Source: Varroa destructor
Taxonomy: Eukaryota > Arthropoda > Arachnida > Mesostigmata > Varroidae
NCBI RefSeq assembly: GCF_002443255.2
Contig: NW_019211454.1
Location: 39,267,695-39,331,694 of the forward strand
DNA: 64,000 nt
Reading direction: 5' to 3'
The notes below the pieces were generated by a model. The model saw nothing but the letters and a program-made list of their open reading frames with translations. It had not been told where the DNA came from and searched no databases. Of the stretch, positions 11,691-26,400 are shown piece after piece (within the stretch, counting starts at the first letter, position 1; every line of letters starts with the position of its first letter). Both the position numbers and the translations under genes were made by a program.

Positions 11691-13478
11691 TTACCCAATG
11701 ACAGCTATTGAACGTTAACAGATTGCCGGTGCATCGAAGCTGCACTGACCGACCGACCGATTCCTGTATTGATCGAAGAATAATGATGATTAAGAATGGA
11801 GTAATGTCGTAATCCCGTTGATGTCATCGGAAGCTGGGCACGTAGTTGTGTATAAAAAGAATGACGAGATCATAAACATATTAGTTATAGAAGTGGTAAT
11901 ACGCGAAAGAAAAAAATGTTATGAGATACGAGCAAGTACCCTAGAATGAGACTACCCTTAGAACTGTGTGCAAAAAAATGTGGATAGATAAGGTAAGGAT
12001 GTTACGAGAAGACTAGACACATTTTGCTGTTTACAGTGAGTGTATATGCTTTTGGCGCTCAAAAGCATGCGAAGGAAACATGTCTCTCAGTGATCGAATA
12101 AATAAAAATGATAAATAGAATACAAGTAACAAGAGTACGTATGTTACAATTTTCAACCCTTGACACCACACGACTCTTCGCTATTTAGTGGAGCGTATTT
12201 TTATTTAATAACAAAGAATATTAAACATGATAAATATAAAGAAACCGTGATGACCATGTCGATAGTAAGATGTTGCGTATAGTATTGTTCGGGTATAAAA
12301 ATAATTTCGCGGCAGAGAAGAAAATATTCAAAATGATCTGGTTAGACGCCGAGTGTGAATGGACCTGGGATTAGCAATCCTGGAAAAAATGCGAGACGCG
12401 TAATGACGGCGGAAATTCATCGCAAGAAAAGCACCCGAAAGGACCCGAGAGGCAAAAAATCGCGTTTAGTATGGTCGATGGTCACTTCAATGTAAAATAA
12501 ATGAATAAAAATAAAAAACGTAATGAAAGTCGTTATGCTAATATGGGCGTTTTCCATGCTTTAGATATCATTACATAGATAATCTGCATATGCTATAGTC
12601 GTTAAATTCATTAGATTGAAGCAGACTTTTCACAATTACGTGTTACCATTCGCCATGAGTATACTTTCACGTGATTCTAACTCGACGCTAGACTTCTGGA
12701 AGGCTATCCAACATTGAATCTACTACTGATTTGCAATAATAGCAAGAAGCAGACTACTTACAGCTTGAAGCTTCAACTACAAACAAGTCACTATTATTTG
12801 AAAAAATTGTCGACATGTACAGATTAACATCAAGAGAAAATAAAAGTAGGTTACCGCTCGGACTTCAAACCGCGGGTAATAATATGAAATTATCAGTAAA
12901 TGGTTGGTTGAATATTTAATGGGATTATATACAGACAGCTCTGCTATCTGAGAGCCCTCAAGTCTCTAGTTCACGTAGAGTATTTATCTGCTGGTGCGCA
13001 GGGTAACGGTTAAATGCATCTAATCTCAATGCCATAGCGAAGGAAACACCATCTTTCACCAACTAGTTTTTCATGTTCTTTACGAAGGAGTATATACAAA
13101 TGCGTTTTATTATATTTCCAGAGTATGATTACAAATAAAGCCTCGTTGGGTTTACGCCTCTACTATAACACAAATGTTTTCGCTCTACAATACTGCATAA
13201 CCCTTCTTATCATCTTGCTGATTTGACATTCGCAACAGGTAATGCTGTTACAACATTATCTCTGTCGGACACAGCTGCTTTACTCAAGCTCCTGCCTCCT
13301 TTTGTTCCCTATAAAAATTATGCGCCATGAGGCCATTGGATGATATTTATAGAGTGATTCTAATGTGAATGATCAGATTCGTGTTATATGCTACGCTTGA
13401 GAAACAAGGCGTCAAGATCAGTCAGCAGTTACTGTAAATAACTATTGATTTACAATCTTTTGCCTAAGAAAAGGAATT
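11691..13478. other. convergent 3' flanks of CAND1 and SAP18
   Basis: No coding frame. AATAAA-type motifs occur on the plus strand at about 12097-12110 and again near 12496, suitable for CAND1 polyadenylation. On the minus strand, TTTATT (AATAAA in the SAP18 direction) occurs near 13104. The region is therefore best read as two opposing 3'UTRs plus a short spacer. Confidence 0.6.
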
Positions 13479-15539
13479 CTAGTATCGTAGATTGCCCCCG
13501 CGAGGCGGAGTGATTGCGATGTCGAGGTAGTCGCCAATTGTGAAGCGGCATTCGCGCAGTGTTTTGAAATCATCAGGACCCTTTTGACCTGACACCTGAA
13601 AAATAATAAAAGCATTTTAAACGATACAAGAATTTCTCTTTGTGATGCCAGCATGCGTGTTTTAACTTAGATATTATTGTATATAAAGTGTCATCCTTGT
13701 AGTTTTAAAAACTTGATACGATCAAAAATTTCTACTGATTCGACAAATATGTTATGAGATATAAGAAGCAAATATATTAATCTGTTATTTCGCTAACTGT
13801 AGATATTTGAGTGGCAGCTAATTTGTGGCAAAGTATTTCTTGCCTTTTTTTTTAATGTATTTATTTTTACTGATCTCAAGATTAACATTTTTTTTATGTT
13901 ACATTATTTCTATTAAAAGTACTATGGGCTGATTTTCCTCTTATATTACATTTACGATTCGCAGCATGAAGCAGTAATTTGTATAGGATTCGTGGTTACA
14001 TAAGGCACTGCTGTTGCTGATAGCAACAAATATACGTGATTTACGTCCACATACATTTTGTAATGTAAGTAAAACCTTATGCCGAATTATTTAAAACATT
14101 TTGTTTATATTAAAACAGTTTATTTGATAAAGCATTGTAAGACCATTGGTAATAGGTCATATTTTTATTACAGACACGAGCTTTAAACTAGTCTTCACCA
14201 GACGTGTCTTAAATACGTACAGTGGTTCCGATTTCACGCACTCGATACATCGGGCCGTTTCGATCAGGGAAAACGAAGGCGAAGTCAAATACTGTGCCCT
14301 TTCGGCGCGCCTCGCGATTTACCTCTTTAACAAGACCCGTCAGCTCTCGAAGAGTTGCATCTAACCATGTGTACACCTGAATAAAGCATAAAAATCCGAT
14401 GTAAATTGTTGCGAATGGCAGGAAATCTGAATTGCATTTTTGATCGAAAGCGAACGATACTGCTGGACCTAACTTCGAATTGCAGTAGGCAAGCTAAATG
14501 TTTCGGGTTTTCGTTCGGGACTGCTGCCACTAAACGCTACTTCGGACGGATAATTCCTAATACGAAGTGCGTCTACGGCCGATTTCAGCCCTAAAACACC
14601 TTAGGTGTCCCTATATTTAATAAAAAGGCACAATACAACTGCAATATTATAAAGACCTAGTGAGCATGCTACAAGCTTTACGACTAGATAAATGACGAGG
14701 AGCGAGACGCACTATTGTCTCAATAAAAATATAGTCTATCTCAGATGTTCTTCATATATTCAAGTTGGAGGCAATAATTTGCTTGTGCAGTAAGAAAAAT
14801 GTATAATTTCCAATGTATGTTCTAGGCCTTTAAACAAGAACGATCAATATAATGAACGATGAATCGTTAACAATTTATATATAAGATGCTGTTACCTGAA
14901 GTTCGTTTGCGGGAACTTGTCCACGCGCGTAGTCACTAGGTGAATGGTGCCGAATATTAGAAAGAAATACTCGTAGTAGCAGAGGACAAGTCTGAAATTC
15001 AAATAAATAAGATAATCGTTATTTTAATCTTTTGAAGCGTAGTAGACTAAACTAGAATCTTATTTAACACCAAGCAACTGACTTATATAATAATTTTAGT
15101 GCAATTGCTCTGTACGATTTGACTTACACTGACGTTTCATGTATCGAATGAACATCATTGATACACATATATCGAATTACTCTAACGTTGAAGGTAGATT
15201 TATGGTATGTTGAAGGTAAACTGGTTTTCTAGAATAAATCATACGTATTAGCTTCTGTATTAGCTGCGACAAAATAACTACTTATGCTTCATACTCTAAA
15301 ATAGCTAGCCGATCTGCTAGATGAATCAGTAATGGATTGTGGGACGTCTACATGAGTCAAGTGGATTTTATTAAAGATTAAGATCGCAGTTTTTAAACTA
15401 TTAAATCTCTTGGAGTTCATCACATCCTGCCTGCAAACGGATTACAAACTAGCACTTCGCAGACAACAAACAACTGACTGAAGTGACAAACCTTCTCGCG
15501 ATCTACCGTCTTGTCCGCTCCTAGTTTATCGCCGTCCAT
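13479..15539 (-). CDS. SAP18: Histone deacetylase complex subunit SAP18
   Basis: SAP18 is a small ubiquitin-fold protein of the nuclear Sin3-HDAC corepressor and of the ASAP/PSAP complexes on the exon junction complex, so it links chromatin repression and splicing. On the minus strand the exons are 15539-15492, 14991-14896, 14376-14221 and 13595-13479. They encode 16, 32, 52 and 38 residues; every junction falls between codons and has GT-AG ends. The 138-residue product starts MDGDKLGADKTVDREK. It continues with the family blocks TCPLLLRVF, ELQVYTWLDATLRELTGLVK, EARRKGTVFDFAFVFPD, YRVREIGTTVSG and FTIGDYLDIAITPPRGG, and ends NLRY (human ends RPY). The acidic N-terminal extension of vertebrates is shorter here; the core is complete. 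The ATG is chosen because DREK joins directly to the conserved TCPLLLRVF. It is convergent with CAND1 and divergent from the kinase gene. Confidence 0.95.
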
Positions 15540-16499
15540 TGGAAGCATTCAATGTAGCGCACGAGCAGGACTAACATTCATCAAATAGCGGCGCCGAGAT
15601 ATAGGATACCGATTACCGGTGCTTAACTCAATAACAACAATACAAAACGTCTGTTCTGGTAGACTCTCTCAAGAGCTCGCCGCAAAATATGCTCCCTCTC
15701 TCAAACTGTGCCAGCCTCGTTGTGCTTGCGAGGCGCAGACGAATCTAGCGCCGTTCTGTCGTTGAGTAAAACATATTTGAATGGCTTGTCATATTCTCCG
15801 CATAGACTTATCATTGTCAAGCATTTTCAAGGATGGAATGATTGTGTATAAGATTTTATGCGAAAAGGATTACACGATGAAACCATTTATTATTTTTATT
15901 TATTGAAAAATCGACATAGCTACTTCCGGGTACTCATGGGCCACTGAGTGCAGTTCAATGTCGCCTGAAAAGCGGCTTAGCGGCGATCAAAGATCTAGAT
16001 CCAATCCTGATTCCTAGTTAGGTGCAGACATATTACGAACATTACAGCTGTGTGCTCGCGACGGAATAACCGAGCGTTTTCGCAAACATGGTTGTTGCAA
16101 AATAGCTCATTTTTTCGTAAGTTTAAGTGTGGCGCAATGATACCTATAACGGGTCTGTCGAAGGAGGGGAAAGAGGGATTGGCAGGACTGCGATTCCGCT
16201 GCTGTTGTACTTTAGTATCACTATCAGCAACAGCAATAATACAATCAACAAATCGCTCGAAACGCGGAATTGTCAATTTTTGTTGTTGTGATTGTCGTCG
16301 TTGAACGTCTTACACCTATTACTCTGTAAAGTCATTGTTATCATGAGGTAATAGATAACGAGGCTATACTACGATGATGCTGCGATTGCTGGAAAAGAGC
16401 GATAAAAAATCTTTTTCTGATGAAAAAAGGATTCTGCTGACCGTCTGCCTGCCTGCTCCGTGCTTGTATATGGGCTGTTGTTGTTGTTGTTCTGTGTCA
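15540..16499. other. SAP18 upstream/intergenic spacer
   Basis: The divergent spacer between SAP18 (minus) and the DYRK kinase (plus). The first 200 bases upstream of the SAP18 ATG are moderately GC-rich (for example GGCGCCGAG near 15590) and probably hold its promoter. Overlapping short frames at 15995-16304 on both strands have no recognisable content. Confidence 0.45.
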
Positions 16500-19052
<2,553 letters not shown>

Positions 19053-20432
19053 ACAAAACAAAGGAAAGCCATTTAGATAAATCAGATGCATAAAAACTGA
19101 GATGTGATCAGAGATTAGACGATAAGGCGAGACTTGTTAGGTGAGAGTGAGAGAAGCTGGTATTAAGGAGATCGGGGCTACTGTATTTGGCCCGTTGCCC
19201 TTCTCTCTGTCTCGTTCTGTGTCACATAAGGGTCAGAGGAGCGTAACAAAACCCCCTGTGACATTTTCCCGATGTTTTGCTTCTTCGTCAAATGATCGTG
19301 TTCATTTCTTTGCGCTGTCGCTGCTACTAGTATCCACAAGCATTTTTCTGCCACAAGATCTCGAAGCGCATACTAGAAGCGCTAATTGGAAGCAGGAGCT
19401 GCTAGCTGCCAACATACAACTGCGATATGATACCTTGCCGCACGCTTTACCTATGCCGCTGCAACCGACACTAAATCACTGCTATCAGTTGCAGTGACTA
19501 GTAAATCATAACTGGTCGTGCACTCTGTATAGTGAATGAGATCTGGGTAGATTCTCTCTGGAGCAAGAAACAAAGTACTGATTAGCGGATCCTTTCATAC
19601 TAGAGAAATAGGACCTAGAGATCTTAACTCTGTGGATAATAGAAAGGAAAAATAAGAACACATTGAAAAACAGGAGCAAACGTGCAACTACTACGATGCT
19701 TGCCTCACTAAGGAAGATGATTGGCCAGAAAATGTCGAAGTTCTCTATCATTCACAGGGATGACTTATTCAACGGACGTTCGTAGACGTCGCATCAGGAA
19801 GCGGGCTGCAAGGCGAATAATCCTTGCGTGCAACAACACAGCCGCACACGAATAGTGGACTGTGGAATAGCTGAAAAATAAACAAAAAGCAGAAGACAAC
19901 TAAGATAATCCGAGTTAGTTGAGGGGACCATAAACAGAATAATAACAATATTAATAATAATAATCTCTCTAGGAGATAGAGCATCAAAGGACGAAGAACA
20001 GAAAAACTCATTTATTTTGCTCATTCATTAATTTCTCAGAAAGAAAAAATACACACGAACCAGCTGGCACGTAGAAACTAAGCGTCCATCTCACGCGCGA
20101 ACGTATGAAAAAGAGCATACACTCTTTACCCCACAGGTTGCCTAACTCGACTGAAGTCCCTCCCATCGTTCGTAGATGAGTGTGTTACTACAGCAGCAAT
20201 GATTGATGAGAGTTTTGGCTGAATAGTTATTATTGCAATTTTTTCGATTGATGAGCGAGAGAAAGGGAGAGAAAAAGGTTCTGTCTGGTGTTATTATCTG
20301 AGAGGTGTTGTTATAATTGCATCGCCTCCTCTGTTTTCGGTTCGAGGCTTACCTAGTTATTTAATCATATACTTAACATTAAATTACGATTGTCGACTGT
20401 AAAAAAGAAACTAGATAAAGTCAGAGGCAACT

Positions 20433-20500
20433 GGCTTAGCAGTGGTTAGCGGTCCGCCTCTCAAAAATCTTCATGTGAACTTCAGGTTGCTGCTATTAGC
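20433..20500 (+). repeat. degenerate tRNA-like sequence (possible SINE head)
   Basis: TGGCTTAGCAGTGGTTAGCG resembles the internal A-box/D-arm of tRNA genes. A weak B-box-like CAGGTTGCTGC follows about 45 bases on. It does not fold into a full cloverleaf, so it is not a tRNA gene; a decayed tRNA-derived SINE is possible. Confidence 0.3.
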
Positions 20501-20936
20501 TGACATGTAAAATAACCGGTCAAGAACACAAGAAGCGATTGAAGGCTATATAATTAAGCTAGATGAGGTGGTACGTAGCCTTGAGTCAATGATGTTTCAG
20601 GGCGCGAACTCAATGTTGAGTAGGAACATGATCGGTGCCTTTGACATTGCCAAGGTAATGCTGGCAAAAGACATAAGTTAAGGCAATACGTGAACACGAT
20701 GGAGGTTGAAATAGAGGGGAATAGTGCCACCAAAATATGATATGAGCGGAGGATGATACGAAATATTATGGAAATAATTGTATAAGTGATGGGTCTTAAC
20801 AAAGGAACATAAGAGAAATCTTTCAATTGGAGAAAAAGAAATGACCGGACTGTTAAGCACTGCGATGTGTTAGATGGAGTATTAATCATGTATTGTATAA
20901 ATGGCGGATAATCGATCGATGAAATGTTTGTGACAT

Positions 20937-20978
20937 AATTTAATTATTGAAGCATGAAATTTAATTATTGAAGCATGA
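20937..20978. repeat. perfect 21-bp tandem duplication
   Basis: The 21-base unit AATTTAATTATTGAAGCATG + A occurs twice head to tail (20937-20957, 20958-20978) without mismatch, so the duplication is recent or conserved. Confidence 0.9.
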
Positions 20979-21679
20979 CAAAGGATGCTCACCCAAACGT
21001 GCAATGTGCTACCCTTTCAACTGGCGGTGGGAGTTGGTGGAGAGTATTTGATTCAACGATGAATAGGGATATAAAGGATAAAGAAAACGCCTGCCAGCTA
21101 AACAAATGATGATGAGATAACAATGAAACGATTGATGAGATGTTGGATGAAAATGAATAATGGTAATAACTTTTGGTGATGCTGACGATTATAATAACAA
21201 AATGCGCCTGTTGTCTGTGGTATGTACCACTTGCTCGCGGACGACGGGAAACGACCAAGATCGTCTGGGGTGGTTTTGCATAAGGCTCGTCCTTGAAGGA
21301 TGTACACTCCGGAATGCAGCAAAAGCTACTGACGTGAAGAAGAATAAGAAGTAGAAACCTCTTCAAATAGTATGCAACGAACTACCAATCGCTATTTGCT
21401 CCTAATGAACAACTTCTAGAAATCGAATTCGATTGGCCACTGCGACATTCTATTCTCTTGAGCTGTAGGATATAGATATGTAGTCAGCCCGGTCAAGCCA
21501 AGCTTAGTCAGCTCTTGGGTGTACTGCAACCGAAGCCCTCGGGCGCTCACTCACCTGTAAATAGAATGAGGATGATACGGATTGCTACACTATTTATTAT
21601 TAATTACAAAAACGTCATCAACTGCAAATATGGCAACATGATAAGGCCAATGGCAAGAACAAACGTTGTGTGAGCACTG

Positions 21680-21750
21680 AGGCGGTAGGGTTCGTTCTCC
21701 CGAGATAAGCAGGCGTCAATCTAAACCACTACAACGCGGGTTACTGAATC
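21680..21750 (-). repeat. degenerate tRNA-like sequence (possible SINE head)
   Basis: On the minus strand TGTAGTGGTTTAG (revcomp of 21721-21733) matches a Pol III A-box. It is followed about 25 bases later by GAACGAACCC (revcomp of 21688-21697), close to the B-box GTTCGAACCC. Spacing and order fit a tRNA-derived promoter. No complete cloverleaf is seen. Confidence 0.4.
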
Positions 21751-21953
21751 CTGCCAGGTGTCTGTTCACCCCATGAAAAGCCAGCTATAACAGTATTTGA
21801 GAAGTGTGTGGCCGGTCACCCACGTTTCTTCAGAAGGACACCAGCTGGAAGCAAGCTAACGGGAAACTTGCTTTTTATAATAATTCAGCCTTAACTTCGT
21901 CTAGTCTCGACGAGCCTGTTATCATCTAAAGCTTGCAAGGTAGCGCAGGATGT

Positions 21954-22010
21954 GGAATCGAACTAACCAGAAACTCGTCCTACAAGACCGATCGCTCAAC
22001 CAATCGTGCA
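21954..22010 (-). repeat. tRNA-like sequence with a perfect B-box core
   Basis: On the minus strand GATTGGTTGAGCGATCGG (A-box-like, about 21988-22006) is followed by GTTCGATTCC (revcomp of 21954-21963), an exact B-box core. The spacing of about 25-30 bases is near that of tRNA genes. The stems around it pair poorly, so a tRNA-derived SINE fragment is more likely than a working tRNA gene. Confidence 0.45.
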
Positions 22011-23163
22011 GTTGGACTTCTTTAATGAAATTGACTGGTCTGAAGTAGTTGAATGAACCTCCGGACGAAATTGGTCTTGTAAAATACCTAGCTAACAAAA
22101 ACAAACTGCCTACCAGAACACAATTACCCGTTTGCAGCCCAGGTGTAAAGACCCAGCTGAACAAAGACTATCCAGGTTTACCGATATACCGAACACTAAA
22201 TCAAGTTTAGCGTTTTTAGGCTGAAGTGAGACTTACAAAGGAGTGGTAATATGTCGAGGACGTGGCTGTACTAGTTTACCATAAGTCAATTCATTTTTGG
22301 TTACCCCGTGTGTGTAAGGTAACGTCCAATAGCCAATTATAAAATTTGTTTATTACGTAAATGAAAAGCAATAGCCTAAAAATAATTTTTGGTTCACTTC
22401 CATTTTAGAATCACGAGTGGTAAAAATTATAACAGTACTGTTTAGACGAGTTAGCTGAACCGCTGGGTTGATTTATTGGTCCGCGTCCTTTGACAAGGGG
22501 GTCTATGAGCTATATTAAGTCATAGGGCTTCCTCTGTGTGGTTTAAGCTATCGAGTGAGAGCAAATGGGGTTCGCAGTTCGTCTCGTTTTATAGAAAGTT
22601 AATAAATAATCTTTTGCAGATATTAATAGGCATGTGGGTAAAGCATAGGACTACGCCAGTAACAACATTGTTGGACTATTATGAGAAGCAACTCAAGTGA
22701 CCAGACACATACAACAGCAATTCTAATCTAACTACAAATGTCGTGTAGTGTATGCCGATACGTAATACTGGGATACAGGTAAATAGGCTCGTAGATTGAA
22801 ACAGGAAATTGGCTTTGTACCAAAGACGATGTTTACAACTTTGAACGTCAACGAGACTGTACATGAACTGAAAAAGTGTTTTTACAGCAGTGGGACAAAA
22901 TTGCGAATTCTAAGTTTTCGAAAAGAAATGGTGCACGGATGTCATCAGCAATGTAGATAGGCTACGGGTGCAACGTTCCCCCGCGGTGTTTTCAGTGACG
23001 ATAATAACGGTAATATTAATAACAACAACAAAATACATAACATCAAGGAATTGTACATATGATTTGTCACGGAAATTAGATATTTGGGACAGGTAGATGA
23101 TATGTAAGGTCGATGAATAAATAAGCTGGTGAAGTAAATCGCTAAGGAGAATGATAATAAGGA

Positions 23164-23201
23164 TGATGATGATAATAATAATAATAACAATAAAAAAAAA
23201 C
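23164..23201. repeat. GAT/AAT microsatellite and A-run
   Basis: Imperfect GAT units grade into AAT units and then into a short A-tract. It is low-complexity DNA with no sign of function. Confidence 0.7.
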
Positions 23202-23400
23202 ATGAGGTGAATGTGACCCTCGTGAACGAACGATATGGAGCATATGTCTGTAGAGAAAGGAAAGCATAACGAACCAACGACCAGCCAGCGTCGTATAACA
23301 TTAAAATGAATAAGGTCCTAAAATGGAATAAAATACTTAAAAAAAACACGAAAAAATACTTTAGACAATAAAATCAAAACACGTGATCTCGTGTTGATAC

Positions 23401-26400
23401 GAGAATGTGGGTAGCAAGAGTCTAGTGTGATCATTTAAACAACAACCTTAGTCTTACAGGAAGGAGCACAAGAAAGTGAGGCAATATTCTTGACCGGTTT
23501 TTCTTTCACTGCTTGCTTAACTTCTTTGATCGTACCAAGGATAGTGTTTTGCTAGGTACAATTTTTGCAGCTATTTTTGTTTACAGCGCGTATATTATAT
23601 ATTAAATTAGGATATTCCGTAGGTAAATAAGATGATGATGCTATAACTGGATGTATTAACCTTTCGCCCTTAGCGTATGTATTTGATTTAACCAAGACAT
23701 GCTTATAGCTATTTTCGAGTCAGGCAAGTCTTCTTTCATCGATGTCGATTTAAAAATTAATGAATTCATTAATAGCCAACAAGGTTGTATAGAGCATAAA
23801 GTTCAAAGAAGCGGCTTCAACCCTAGTTCAAGACGTAGAACTTCTGCTATGTGAATGAACACAATACATATAAGTTATTTAAATACATGGTTAGATTCCG
23901 CGAGAAGCATGACAAGAATAAAATCCTAATTGTATTTTGGCTTCGGAAAAGCTTTATATGATCCATTAGGAAAGCATTTGTTCAGAAAAATGGCCCAAAG
24001 CAGTTTCTTTTGAACGTGAGTATTGTAACTGAACCGTTTGTTGAAAATCTACAATATAAAGATCTCGTAAATAAACTCAGTGTGGTACGTCGGTTTGCCT
24101 TTAAAACTGAGAAATGGTAGAAACTGTATACATATAGAAACTATGTACATAAAGTATAAGCAAAGGGTACAAACACATACCATAAGCAAAAATTTGTCTG
24201 TTGTACCTCCGTAAATACGGCCTTCTCTATTTTTCGTGTGTTCCCCAGCTTCCTATTTAGAATTACAGGATATGGATAACTGGCAGGCACCTTTTTTTGT
24301 TCCAAACATGGTTTGCGAGTCATATAGGCAGTTCTCTAAGGGTCCGTAGACCCTAGAACTTCACAATAAAAAGGCAATGGTTGCACATACAGAGATTTTT
24401 ATCTAGTGCAAATAGTGTGCAAAATACATCTTTTGGACTTCTTAGACCACACTGAACAGCATTTCATAGACAGATTCAAATTGAGGGACTTTAGTGTGTA
24501 TTAAGTATGGAGGGATAACAAACACGTCAATTTGGCGTGGTTAAGGCAGTCCTACTCACGGTATAGGATTTTTGTAACGAAGTACTGTACCGAAAAGATA
24601 TGTAGTAATATAGTACGTAAAAACACGTATGAGGTACATTCGACTGTCTCTGTAGGAGCAGTTTCGTCTACTGTTGTAACGAAGTAGCTTATTTAGGCAA
24701 ATAGGAGCAGAAAAAGCATACGAGAATGAGCAAAGATTATATGTATAAGGCAATAGACAGGGAGACAATACAATTCGTTAAGATTTGAATGATTTAACTG
24801 CAAAATAATCTTATAATAACCCATTTGCGTAGCTAAGGTTTCTAAATAAGAGGCCCACTAAATAATGCAACAGGGTTCTCTTTAGGGTTTTTCTTTGATC
24901 TCACCCTTAACTGGTCCCCATAATCTTATATCACATATATGGGGCAAATTCTAGCTGGGAACACATTAGCGTACTTAGCGTATTGAGTAGCCAATGACGT
25001 TCCATCAATAAGTACAATTGCGTCAAGCAAAGGAACAACCTATACTTTAATCGCTTACACTGGCTCATCACTATTATTCTCCGTTTACTCGGTTTTTATG
25101 TTCATTACCGTAGTTCTGCTGACCTTCTGAACAAGGGTACATTGAACAAGGGCTCTTGAACATTTTAGTGCAAACCAGCCTTTCACTGCGAAAGGCAGGA
25201 CTTCATCTGGCATTGGAGTATCCATCGGGTCAAGATATAGGGGGTTTAAAAGGAAGGAACGCCTTTCTGCCATTTGTGCAGGAAAAACATAAACATACAT
25301 GTTAGAGGCTCTGGAATGCATGTCTACAGAATACATTTAGACCAAATTTATAAGTTATATGTTTACTGGGAATTACCTACCTAAGGTACTGTATCTTCAG
25401 TGATAAGGTACTTAATTAATTAATAATAATTGTGCAAAAATTTTCTTACTCTTTTGGATCTTGCGTAACACTTTTGTAGTTAAATAGAAGGCGTCAACGC
25501 CTTCTTTGGCTTGACCTTGACCTTAATAATTCTGAGATTCGTCCTCTATCTAAATGCACCCCATGAGAATAACTTGGATATACCGGACTTGAGACAACTA
25601 TCCGAGATTTAACGTAAACACACTTGTTCTATGGTCGTGGTGGAGGAAGAAGGCACAAACCACACGTCTCCCTAAGTGCAGATCTACTCTGCATGCGTTC
25701 AGTTTACAATACGTACCAAGCTGGTTTCGCGCCCCCGGTTGTTCTAAATAAAGTGAAACACTAGCAAAAGAGGTTCATTTCTCCATGTCAGAACGGCACC
25801 GACAGATAAAATATTGGGTGTGTTTCATCTGTAGCTATTAACGCTTAGTATAAGCACAAAATAATATCACTATCTATAGGGAACCTTAAAGTGGGCGTTA
25901 GCAGGAGTCAAGGTGACATGTTGGACCTATTTGCTCCCGACATCATGTGCTCCTTTACGCGCCGTTAAAAGTCATCAAAACAATTCTTTGTACGTTGTAC
26001 TAAACTACAGGCTCATGTTTCTGCACTTGCAAAAAAACTTTCATGCACTGTTTGTTACCATTACATGGCGAATAAATATAGGTCTGTAAAGAAAATGCCA
26101 TTTTTAATGCAATACAAAGAAATACTATTTTCAAGTTTTGCCAATTTGTACTCCATTCTTACAGTTATGTTGATTGCCGTAACGCGAAAAAGACCTTTCC
26201 GTATAATATTTGGTCACGATGAACATTTGTTGGACTATTAGAGTGAGACCTTATAATAATTTTCAAAAGCATGACACATTTACATTGCTTTGGTTCTCGA
26301 CTTATATGAAGCCTGACTTTAATTAGCAGACGACGTTATCTCGTAAAATTTGCCCTATTAACCAGCGATTGGGGCAACGTAATTAATGCGGCTCATATCT

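Larger units (their letters stand above)
19053..23400 (+). other. purine-biased noncoding DNA, probable long 3'UTR in part
   Basis: After the kinase stop the plus strand is markedly rich in A and G (for example 19600-20080, 20640-20900, 23100-23350). That bias makes long spurious Phe/Ile/Leu/Ser-rich frames on the minus strand. A 118-codon plus frame at 19141-19497 begins with GTG and has no domain content. Strand-biased AG-rich sequence without genes fits a long 3'UTR, as DYRK1A transcripts have in other animals, but no transcript end can be fixed here. Repeats inside are listed separately. Confidence 0.4.

Noticed and set aside
19141..19497. 118-codon plus-strand frame after the kinase stop
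   Set aside because: It begins at GTG, has no ATG context or domain, and lies where the 3'UTR should be.
22910..23349. Hydrophobic minus-strand frames resembling membrane proteins
   Set aside because: Ile/Leu/Ser/Phe runs come from GAT/AAT microsatellite and purine bias on the other strand.
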